A DNA stretch of 18,304 nucleotides, from the NCBI GenBank assembly GCA_025055355.1, contig JANWYM010000025.1, positions 1 to 18,304 of the forward strand, written 5' to 3'. This DNA comes from Abditibacteriales bacterium. Its GTDB lineage: Bacteria > Armatimonadota > Abditibacteriia > Abditibacteriales > JANWYM01. A model generated the notes under the pieces. It worked only from the letters and a program-made list of their open reading frames with translations. It made no database searches and was not told the origin of the DNA. Shown here piece by piece: positions 6,804 through 12,480 of the stretch; position 1 is the stretch's first letter, and every line of letters begins with the position of its first letter. Position numbers and translations under genes: made by a program.

Positions 6804-6865
6804 AAAGTCCATGGACAATAACCGACCGCAGAAGCATAGGTCAGGAGTCAGAGGTCACGTGGTCA

Positions 6866-6988
6866 ATGTATTGTCCCCGCTGCAAAATCAAGATGAAGGA
6901 ACAACGCGGCACGCGGCACAAACAGAAGAAGTTCGTCTGTCCCAAGTGCAGCAAGGTGCGGATGCAAAAGCAGAAGCGCGTGAAGTGA
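6866..6988 (+). CDS. Tiny zinc-ribbon protein
   Basis: The 40-residue product begins MYCPRCKIKMKEQRG and ends with VCPKCSKVRMQKQKRVK. Two CPxC knuckles (C3/C6 and C27/C30) separated by 20 mostly basic residues form a four-cysteine zinc ribbon; the strong positive charge suggests nucleic-acid or ribosome binding. The ATG at 6866 puts the first knuckle at the N-terminus, as is common for such proteins, with GAGG 11 bases upstream. An alternative ATG at 6800 overlaps the PhyH stop (ATGA) and would add 22 unstructured-looking residues; a GTG at 6770 would extend further into PhyH. It lies between PhyH and the GT-C-like gene on the same strand and is probably co-transcribed with both. The specific role is unknown. 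Confidence 0.6.
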   Translation: MYCPRCKIKMKEQRGTRHKQKKFVCPKCSKVRMQKQKRVK

Positions 6989-7001
6989 AGTAGCCAGCGC
7001 C

Positions 7002-8246
7002 ATGAGCGATTTGAACGACCAACGCCGCAGGTCTGGGATGAGAGGTTTCCATATCTCCCCCTCCTCCTACGCCCTTCTCCTCCTCATCGCCGTTTACGTC
7101 GCGTGGGGCATCCTCTTTCGCTTCACCCACCCGCCACATGGTGACGCGGGCGCGTTGGTGCGTTCGACGCGGCGACTGCTGGACGGCTCGCTCGCGCTCT
7201 ACGCCGAACGTGGCTCGGAATGGGCAGCACCTCCTCACGGATTGTCCACCGGCTACCCGCCGTTGTATGCCTTTCTCTTCGCGCCGTTCGTTGCCTTCTC
7301 CGATGCGACGGGACGCCCCGATGAGTTTGCCGAGCGGCTCATCGGCTTGCCGATGCTGCTGTTTGATGCGCTGGCGGTGTGGGCGTTCGTGCGCCTCATC
7401 AAACGCCTGTTCCCCGAAGTCAAAGACCTCCCGCTGCTTGTCGCCTCCGCGCTGATTCTGTTTGCGAGCGGGCTGGTGAGCGCGTCGTGGGTCATCAGCC
7501 ACCCCGAAGGCATGACGATTTGCTTTCTGCTGTTGGGGTTGTCATATCTCCCTGACCGTCCGACGCTGGCGGGGTTCTGGCTGGGTATGTCGCTGCTGTC
7601 GAAGCAGACGGCGTTGTTCGCGTTGATGCCGATGGGTTTCGCTCTGTGGCAGTCCGCGCCCCGCGCCGTAGCGTATCGCGTCTTCGGCGTGGCGGCGGTG
7701 ACTGTCGCTGTCATTTTTGCGCCGTTTATCCTTGCGCACCCGCATCAAGCGTATTATGCTTTCATCGTGGCAGAAACGCGCCGCGAGATTGGGGGGGCAA
7801 ACCTGTGGCATTTCATCAGTTACGCGACGCATCGCACCCTGCCGCTCTCGATTTATGAACCGCTGCGCGCCGTCATCATTCGCAGCGCGAACGGCGTTTT
7901 GCTGCTAACCGCCCTCGCTGCGAGCGTCATCGCGTCGCGCCAACCGCTGCGGCTGCACAGCGCGCGCCTGTATGCGCTCATCGCGCTCTCGAACGTGCTG
8001 CTGCTCATTCTGGGCAAGTGGGTGGAGCAGCATTACTACGCGCTCCCGCTCACGCTTGTCGTCGTCTGGGATGTTGTGCGGCGGCGCGGCGGCGTTCCCA
8101 TCACAGCGGCGGTGGTGCTGCTGCTCATTCGCTTCGGCTATTTGCTGCCCAAGCCGGGGATTCATCCCATATCATCATCCCTGCTGTTCCTGACGGCGGT
8201 TGGTTGTGCGGTCATACTGGCGAAGGACTTGAGACGTGAAACGTGA
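7002..8246 (+). CDS. Polytopic membrane glycosyltransferase-like protein (GT-C fold, GT87-like)
   Basis: The 414-residue protein has roughly ten hydrophobic helices. The first (about 22-40) is followed by an HGDAG loop with D48, the position of the acidic residue conserved in GT-C transferases. GYPPLYAFLFAPF (84-96) resembles the YPP motif of family 87 mannosyl/arabinosyl transferases, and LLSKQTALFALMPMGFALW lies later in the middle of the protein. Such enzymes take sugars from polyprenyl-phosphate donors on the outer face of the membrane. The ATG at 7002 has only a weak purine-rich region upstream (GTGAAGTGAAG) and follows the zinc-ribbon stop by 13 bases. The stop codon lies within the left arm of an inverted repeat that separates it from the next glycosyltransferase gene. 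Donor and acceptor cannot be predicted. Confidence 0.75.
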   Translation: MSDLNDQRRRSGMRGFHISPSSYALLLLIAVYVAWGILFRFTHPPHGDAGALVRSTRRLLDGSLALYAERGSEWAAPPHGLSTGYPPLYAFLFAPFVAFSDATGRPDEFAERLIGLPMLLFDALAVWAFVRLIKRLFPEVKDLPLLVASALILFASGLVSASWVISHPEGMTICFLLLGLSYLPDRPTLAGFWLGMSLLSKQTALFALMPMGFALWQSAPRAVAYRVFGVAAVTVAVIFAPFILAHPHQAYYAFIVAETRREIGGANLWHFISYATHRTLPLSIYEPLRAVIIRSANGVLLLTALAASVIASRQPLRLHSARLYALIALSNVLLLILGKWVEQHYYALPLTLVVVWDVVRRRGGVPITAAVVLLLIRFGYLLPKPGIHPISSSLLFLTAVGCAVILAKDLRRET

Positions 8247-8300
8247 AACGTAAAAAGTGAACCTGCGCATGAGTTCACGTTTGACGTTTTCCATTTCACG
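8235..8300. repeat. 28-bp imperfect inverted repeat made of CGTGAAA units, between two glycosyltransferase genes
   Basis: The arms 8235-8262 and 8273-8300 match at 23 of 28 positions with a 10-base loop. Each arm is four tandem heptamers related to CGTGAAA. The left arm contains the stop codon of the GT-C-like gene, and the right arm ends one base before the ATG of the next gene. The RNA hairpin would occupy the region where a ribosome site is expected. Confidence 0.7.
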
Positions 8301-8301
8301 C

Positions 8302-9231
8302 ATGGACATTTCTCTCATCATCGTCAACTGGAACGGCAAAGACTTCCTGCGGGAGTGCCTGCGGAGCGTGCGCGCGGAGGGCGCACGCTCGGACGCGCCG
8401 GAGATGGAGGTTATCGTCGTGGACAACGCCTCCACCGACGGCAGCGTCCTGATGGTGAGAGAGGAGTTCCCCGAGGCGCAACTGATTGAGAACGCCGCGA
8501 ACGTCGGCTTCGCGGCAGGGAACAACTGCGGGCTGCGGCGGTGTCGCGGCAGATACGCGCTGCTGCTGAACTCTGACGCGCAACTGCAAGCGAACGCACT
8601 GCGCGCGCTGCTGACGTTCATGGAGGCCCACGCGGACGCAGGGGCAGCCGGGGCGATGCTGCGTTACCCCGACGGACGCTGGCAGCCGTCGGGGCGCCCC
8701 TTCCCGACGCTGCACCGGTTCCTCGCGGAAGTGACGGGGCTTTACGCGCGCGCAGGGGGGGACGCTCATCTGCTCCGCAACGTTGACCCAGAGCAGGTGC
8801 GCGAAGTGGACGAGGTATCGGGCGCGTGCCTGATGGTGCGCCGCGCCGCGTGGGAACAAGTCGGGCTGCTGGACGAGAACTTCTTCCTGCTCTACGAGGA
8901 CGTGGACTGGTGCCGCCGCCTCAAAAAGAGCGGCTGGAAAATTTTCTACGTCCCGCAGGCGCGCGTCGTTCATCACTACGGCGCGAGTCGCCGCGCCGTG
9001 AGCGAACCCGTTCACCTCGCCGCCTTGCAGAGCGCGCACTACTACTTCGCTAAACATCACGGCAGGGGCGCAGCGGCGCTGGTCAAAGCCGTGCTTGTGT
9101 TACGCGAAGTGATTCACTTCCTCTTAGCCGCCTTGCGCCGCCTCGCACACCGACCCGGAGCCGCAGAACAGTTGCGCTTCCGCCTGCGTTCCCTCCGCTG
9201 CGCGTGGCGGCTCAAATCCGCATCCATTTAA
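8302..9231 (+). CDS. Glycosyltransferase family 2 (rhamnosyltransferase-like)
   Basis: The 309-residue protein is a GT-A fold transferase that moves a sugar from a nucleotide donor on the cytoplasmic side. It opens with MDISLIIVNWNGKDFLRECL, followed by VIVVDNASTDGS (D41, D46), NVGFAAGNN (67-75) and LLLNSDAQL, where N90-S-D92 holds the metal-binding position. EVSGACLMVRRAAWEQVGLLDENFFLLYEDVDW-type residues follow, with E199/D200 as likely catalytic acids and HHYGASR at 224-230. This pattern is typical of WbbL-like rhamnosyltransferases. The ATG at 8302 gives the normal family N-terminus; a GTG at 8257 and an ATG at 8269 are in frame but lie inside the inverted repeat. No Shine-Dalgarno sequence is visible before any of these starts. 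It probably belongs to the same transcript as the GT-C-like gene. Confidence 0.9.
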   Translation: MDISLIIVNWNGKDFLRECLRSVRAEGARSDAPEMEVIVVDNASTDGSVLMVREEFPEAQLIENAANVGFAAGNNCGLRRCRGRYALLLNSDAQLQANALRALLTFMEAHADAGAAGAMLRYPDGRWQPSGRPFPTLHRFLAEVTGLYARAGGDAHLLRNVDPEQVREVDEVSGACLMVRRAAWEQVGLLDENFFLLYEDVDWCRRLKKSGWKIFYVPQARVVHHYGASRRAVSEPVHLAALQSAHYYFAKHHGRGAAALVKAVLVLREVIHFLLAALRRLAHRPGAAEQLRFRLRSLRCAWRLKSASI

Positions 9232-9278
9232 CGGAGGCGGTTCCGCTTAAACCGAATCGCATCTCGAAATGGGCATGT

Positions 9279-9482
9279 GTGCATTACGCAGAATTCAGTA
9301 AGTCACAATTGGCTCGCACCCCGCCGACGCAAGGTCAGCGGGAGGGCAGGCAAACCAATGGGAGTGCATTACGCAAAATTTGCAACCTGCCCCCGTTCAG
9401 GGACATCCGTAGGGGCGGGCGTCCTTAGACGGAGAGGCTGCAAACTCTGCGTAATGCACCCAACCAAATTGTGACTTACTGA
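9279..9482. mobile_element. Nested inverted-repeat element (MITE-like)
   Basis: A perfect 16-bp pair, TCAGTAAGTCACAATT (9295-9310) and its reverse complement (9467-9482), encloses a second pair: GTGCATTACGCA at 9364-9375 (extended to 9384) and the complement ending at 9459, matching over 21 bases with two differences. A third GTGCATTACGCA copy lies outside at 9279-9290. No protein is encoded. Confidence 0.65.
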
Positions 9483-9495
9483 GAATTTGCAACGT

Positions 9496-9578
9496 GTAGG
9501 GGCGCGCCCAGAGGGCACCCGCCGTGCCAGCCCTATTCCGGCGATCGCATCGGGCTGGCAGGGACGCGCTGCCCCTAC
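9496..9578. repeat. Palindromic repeat with GTAGGGG/CCCCTAC ends
   Basis: GTAGGGG (9496-9502) pairs with CCCCTAC (9572-9578), and inside TGCCAGCCC (9525-9533) pairs perfectly with GGGCTGGCA (9552-9560). Another GTAGGGGCGGGCG copy begins at 9409 inside the neighbouring element. Confidence 0.55.
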
Positions 9579-9602
9579 GCGTCCGGCGGGGCTATCACCC
9601 TC

Positions 9603-9650
9603 TTCCAAACTGGATATAGAAGCCAGTTTTGGGGCATTTCCCGTTTGGAA
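9603..9650. repeat. Double hairpin
   Basis: TTCCAAAC (9603-9610) pairs with GTTTGGAA (9643-9650), and AACTGG (9608-9613) can alternatively pair with CCAGTT (9623-9628). The two stems share bases, so they are mutually exclusive folds. Confidence 0.4.
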
Positions 9651-9821
9651 GGAGGCGCAGCCCTGCCCTTCGGGGCTTAACTTAATGCCATTACCCGCCT
9701 TGGGGTGTTATCCCGCCGCACAGCAGGGACGGAGACTCGACTCGACTCGCTCCGAACCGCCGCTTTTCCTGACACGGCAGAGTGGATGGCCTTAAATTGA
9801 TGCGTATGGGGGAGGTTTACT

Positions 9822-9842
9822 CCCCTCCTTACCAAGGAGGGG
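9822..9842. repeat. CCCCTCCTT-ACC-AAGGAGGGG palindrome, copy 1
   Basis: This is a perfect 9-bp hairpin with a 3-base loop, followed by TTGGGGGAGGTTC. Two more copies lie at 11028-11085. It sits about 85 bases before the start of the family 4 glycosyltransferase. Confidence 0.7.
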
Positions 9843-9926
9843 TTGGGGGAGGTTCAAATTAAGCCAACAACCTCCTTCGGTCCTCCTGTGAAGAACAGCA
9901 AGGTTTTCGGAGAGGCTTTTATTGAC

Positions 9927-11009
9927 ATGGACATTTGCATGCTGACAACCTGGCGCATCGCCTGTGGCATCGCGCACTACGCCGAGCGGCTGGTGAATGA
10001 ACTGCGATCGCAGGTCAACGTGGAGGTCGTGGCAGTCGAGCCGCGCCTGCGGTCGGGCGCGGACACCCTACGGCATTACGCGGCGGACGCGCGCTATTAT
10101 CGCCGTCTGGGCGAGCAGTTGAATCGTGGTGACGTGGCGCACATCCAGCACCAATACGTCTTCTTCGGCGGCGTCGCCCCGCACCGCGCCAAGTTCGCGC
10201 ACGTGTTGTCTGCTGTGCGCGTGCCGGTGGTGCTGACCGTGCATGAAGTGGACGAGGGCAGCGGGTTCAAGGCATGGCTTGTGCAGCGACTCAATCGGCG
10301 GAGTTTCCTGCATCCGCACGTGCGACACCTCATCGTTCACAGCGCCTCGTTAGCGGCATCGCTGCGGCGCGTCGGCGTGCCATCGGAGCATATCAGCGTT
10401 CTACCGATGCCCATTCCTTCCATGCGGGGTCACGAGTTCAGTCGCTACAAACAACAACTTGGTTGGGAAAACAAAACCGTTCTCACGCTCTTCGGTTTCA
10501 TCGTCGCCCGCAAAGGCTACGAGGTCGCGCTACGCGCTCTGCGGGAACTGCCGAAGGAATTCGTGCTGCTCATCGCTGGGGGCAAGCATTTCGCGGACCG
10601 CACGGGATACGTCGAAGCACTGCAAGCCGACGTCCACCGGCTCGGTTTGGAGGAGCGCGTCCACATCACGGGCTATCTTCAGGAGGAAGAGTTGAGGGAT
10701 GCCATGTCGGCAACAGACATCGCGCTCGCGCCGTTTCACGCGATGAGCGCATCGGCGTCGGTGGCAGAACTGTTGGGCTACGGCAAGCCGGTGATTGCGT
10801 CGGACCTACCACCCTTGCGCGCTCTGGCGCAGGAGGTCGGCGGCATCACCCTGTTCACGGCCGGCGACAGTCGTGAACTGGCGGAACGCATCACGCAAGT
10901 CGCCAGGCAGCGAGCAGAGGGAAGTGTTGTCCTACCGCCAATGAGGGCAGGGTATTCGTTCCGCGAACTGGCGGCAGCAACGGTGGACATCTATCAGCGG
11001 ATCGTTTAA
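9927..11009 (+). CDS. Glycosyltransferase family 4 (GT-B fold)
   Basis: The 360-residue protein begins MDICMLTTWRIACGIAHYAE, the usual start of retaining GT-B transferases of this group (glycine-rich loop CGIAHY at 13-18). Further signs are DVAHIQHQY (69-77), VVLTVHEVDEG with H106, the linker strand TLFGFIVARKGYEVAL (R195 and K196 as likely donor-phosphate contacts), LLIAGG (214-219), VHITGYLQEEELRDAM and ATDIALAPFHAMSASASVAELLGYGKPVIASD, with E281 in the nucleotide-sugar site. It would transfer a sugar from a nucleotide donor on the cytoplasmic side of the membrane. The ATG at 9927 has GGAGAGG 11 bases upstream; the open frame extends 28 codons further into repeat-derived sequence, which is unlikely to be translated. 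Acceptor and sugar are unknown; neighbouring transferases suggest glycan assembly. Confidence 0.9.
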   Translation: MDICMLTTWRIACGIAHYAERLVNELRSQVNVEVVAVEPRLRSGADTLRHYAADARYYRRLGEQLNRGDVAHIQHQYVFFGGVAPHRAKFAHVLSAVRVPVVLTVHEVDEGSGFKAWLVQRLNRRSFLHPHVRHLIVHSASLAASLRRVGVPSEHISVLPMPIPSMRGHEFSRYKQQLGWENKTVLTLFGFIVARKGYEVALRALRELPKEFVLLIAGGKHFADRTGYVEALQADVHRLGLEERVHITGYLQEEELRDAMSATDIALAPFHAMSASASVAELLGYGKPVIASDLPPLRALAQEVGGITLFTAGDSRELAERITQVARQRAEGSVVLPPMRAGYSFRELAAATVDIYQRIV

Positions 11010-11092
11010 GAGCCTATCCCCCAAACTCCCCTCCTTACCAAGGAGGGGTCGGGGGAGGTCCTCTCCCCTCCTTACCAAGGAGGGGTTGGGGG
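11009..11092. repeat. Tandem palindromes between convergent genes (copies 2 and 3 of the CCCCTCCTT repeat)
   Basis: After AGAGCCTATCCCC (11009-11021), which matches one end of the 5638-5728 element, two perfect hairpins follow: 11028-11048 and 11065-11085, each CCCCTCCTT-ACC-AAGGAGGGG. They fill the gap between the plus-strand glycosyltransferase and the minus-strand lipoprotein gene and could slow transcription from both sides, although there is no T-run. Confidence 0.7.
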
Positions 11093-11098
11093 AGGTTC

Positions 11099-11599
11099 CT
11101 AAGGTGTTCCCGGCGGCGATTGAACGCCCCTCACGATAAACGTACCAGCGGATGCGCGGGATGGGCGGTCCACGCCGGGGCGACCGTCCGTCGCTTGAAT
11201 GACGACGTTGTAAACTTGCGTGTTGTTAGTGAGGTTAGGCGGCACGGTGAAGTCTCCCGCGAAAGTGTTCTTCTGCCTTTGGGTCAAAGTAGCCTCGAAG
11301 GTCCGCGCGTCGCTCTGCCGCGTGATGACGGCGGTGACGGTCAGCACGTCCTTTTTTTTCTTGGCTTGCGCCTTGGTTTGAACGTGCAGCGTCCCCCCGA
11401 AGAAGTCGAAGGTCGTTGGACTGATTGAGATATCAGAAATCTGCGGGGGCGGCACGTTCTTCTTGTTCCGCGCCAACTTGACGGCATCGAACGCCATAGA
11501 ACGGCTCTCGTCACTGCCACCGACAAATCCTTTTCCGCCGCCGCAGCCGGTTAGCAAACCAAGTCCCATCACCAAGCCCAGAAAGAAACTGCCGCGCAT
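11099..11599 (-). CDS. Lipoprotein with an immunoglobulin-like domain, function unknown
   Basis: The 166-residue product has a lipoprotein signal: MRGSFFLGLVMGLGLLTGC, with lipobox LTGC and lipidated cysteine at position 19, followed by a glycine-rich linker. The mature part after about residue 50 is beta-rich (ISDISISPTTFDFFGGTLHV, DVLTVTAVITR, TFAGDFTVPPN, VYNVVIQATDG) and resembles an Ig/fibronectin type III domain, in which strands are separated by PPN and DG turns. It would be anchored to the outer face of a membrane. The ATG at 11599 is chosen because GAGAGG lies 8 bases upstream and the signal peptide then has normal length; an upstream in-frame ATG (11626) lacks such a site. It has its own probable promoter. 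No catalytic motif is seen, and the role is unknown. Confidence 0.75.
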   Translation of the reverse strand: MRGSFFLGLVMGLGLLTGCGGGKGFVGGSDESRSMAFDAVKLARNKKNVPPPQISDISISPTTFDFFGGTLHVQTKAQAKKKKDVLTVTAVITRQSDARTFEATLTQRQKNTFAGDFTVPPNLTNNTQVYNVVIQATDGRPGVDRPSRASAGTFIVRGVQSPPGTP

Positions 11600-11635
11600 G
11601 CAACCAACCTCTCTCATGTCATTCATTCATTCAAC

Positions 11636-11663
11636 AGCATACCCCTTGAGGGGCGACAGTAAA
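11636..11663 (-). promoter_or_regulatory. Probable promoter of the lipoprotein gene
   Basis: On the minus strand, TTTACT (11663-11658) and TATGCT (11641-11636) are 16 bases apart. The spacer contains the small palindrome CCCCTCAAGGGG. The leader would be about 30 bases and contains a short ATTC tandem. Confidence 0.5.
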
Positions 11664-11718
11664 CGGAGTTTCAGCAGCGCATCAGTCCCCACCTGACCCT
11701 CGCTCACCTCGTCGAGGT

Positions 11719-12168
11719 TCACGGTGAACCTGACGATTCTTCCACCTGCGCTATATCTTCGACCCAGAGGACATGAGGGGACAGCGGGCTGCCCTTGATT
11801 GCGTTGTAAAACTTCTCGTCAGCAGTGACCATGACCGTTCGCTCGTGCACCGCCAATGCAATGTAGAGGCTGTCGTAGACCGTGCGCTGTATCTGGCAGG
11901 CAATCTCCAGGGCAGGTAGGATCAAAGGCAGCGACGGATGGATTTGGAGAGGGATTTTGCGGAGCGCTTGAAGCATGGCGGCAGCCTCCTCTTCGCTCAT
12001 CTCACCGAAGCGAACGCGCTTCCACAAGATATTCCCGACTTCAGGAAAGAACAGGTCAGGAACAAGCAAGGCATGTCCATCATCCAGCAACCGCCTCGCG
12101 GACTCGGCATGAACTTCCTCCAGGAACCACTTGACGGCGATGCTGGCGTCCACAACAAAAGTCCTCAT
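11719..12168 (-). CDS. vapC: PIN-domain toxin (VapC family ribonuclease)
   Basis: The 149-residue protein is a PIN-domain nuclease, the toxin type of VapBC modules, which cleaves RNA with Mg2+ in the cytoplasm. The four acidic positions are in place: D7 in FVVDASIAVKWF, E43 in DLFFPEVGNILWK, D99 in TVYDSLYIALA and D117 in VTADEKFYN. Length is within the normal VapC range (about 130-150). The ATG overlaps the stop of the preceding antitoxin gene by four bases (ATGA), the usual coupling that ensures antitoxin is made first. All catalytic residues are present and the frame is intact, so the toxin is expected to be active. RNA targets of VapC proteins (often tRNA or rRNA) cannot be read from sequence. 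Confidence 0.9.
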   Translation of the reverse strand: MRTFVVDASIAVKWFLEEVHAESARRLLDDGHALLVPDLFFPEVGNILWKRVRFGEMSEEEAAAMLQALRKIPLQIHPSLPLILPALEIACQIQRTVYDSLYIALAVHERTVMVTADEKFYNAIKGSPLSPHVLWVEDIAQVEESSGSP

Positions 12169-12395
12169 CGCTCGCGGTCCTCTCGCAGCAACTTCGCGCT
12201 ATCGCTGAAGGAGCGCCCTGCAAACATCGCCCGCACCCGTTCCACTTCGGACCGCCAATCGCTTATATCTTCCTCTGCCGCCTGCCGCAGGAGCAGTCTT
12301 AACTCGGCTTCAAAGGAACGCCCATTGCGCCGGGCGCGCTTCTTCAGTTTGTCAATCACGTCAGGTTCGACATTGCGTATCAGAACTTGAGGCAT
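12165..12395 (-). CDS. vapB: Antitoxin, FitA/VapB-like ribbon-helix-helix protein
   Basis: The 76-residue product begins MPQVLIRNVEPDVIDKLKKR, the pattern of FitA-like ribbon-helix-helix antitoxins: one beta strand for DNA contact, then RNGRSFEAELRLLLRQAA as the second helix. The C-terminal tail (WRSEVERVRAMFAGRSFSDSAKLLRE) is the type that wraps around and blocks the PIN toxin. The ATG at 12395 has AGAGGGG 6 bases upstream; an earlier in-frame ATG (12416) would begin only about five bases after the predicted transcription start. The stop overlaps the toxin start by four bases. The protein probably represses its own promoter, which carries a palindrome over the -10 box. Confidence 0.88.
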   Translation of the reverse strand: MPQVLIRNVEPDVIDKLKKRARRNGRSFEAELRLLLRQAAEEDISDWRSEVERVRAMFAGRSFSDSAKLLREDRER

Positions 12396-12422
12396 GTAGA
12401 ACCCCTCTTTCGTCATCTGTGG

Positions 12423-12456
12423 CTATCATGATAGCATATCGGTCCCACGCTGGCAA
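12423..12456 (-). promoter_or_regulatory. Promoter and likely operator of the toxin-antitoxin operon
   Basis: On the minus strand, TTGCCA (12456-12451) and TATCAT (12433-12428) are 17 bases apart. A perfect 12-bp palindrome CTATCATGATAG (12423-12434) covers the -10 box, a good position for a VapB-type repressor. AGCATATC also occurs twice in the same orientation (12433-12440 and 12460-12467), 27 bases apart. Confidence 0.65.
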
Positions 12457-12480
12457 GGGAGCATATCTCACGTCAGCATT

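Larger units (their letters stand above)
9232..9926. other. 695-bp gene-free region packed with inverted repeats
   Basis: No frame here looks like a real gene; the short ORFs are translations of repeats. In order it holds a nested inverted-repeat element (9279-9482), a palindrome with GTAGGGG ends (9496-9578), a double hairpin (9603-9650), a short GACTC tandem (9734-9749), a CCCCTCCTT palindrome (9822-9842) and the ribosome site of the next gene (GGAGAGG, 9909-9915). No clear promoter for the downstream glycosyltransferase was found. Confidence 0.75.

Noticed and set aside
8296..9060. Long minus-strand frame of 254 codons
   Set aside because: Antisense shadow of the family 2 glycosyltransferase.
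9277..9474. Plus-strand frame and other short frames in 9204-9795
   Set aside because: Their repeated peptides come from the inverted-repeat arms; no ribosome site or family resemblance.
9279..9482. CRISPR-like array
   Set aside because: The repeats are few, partly inverted and unevenly spaced; no cas gene is present.
9734..9749. GACTC tandem repeat
   Set aside because: Only about three copies of a five-base unit; too short to interpret.
9843..9926. N-terminal extension of the family 4 glycosyltransferase
   Set aside because: The added 28 codons come from the CCCCTCCTT repeat; ATG 9927 has a ribosome site and the normal family start.
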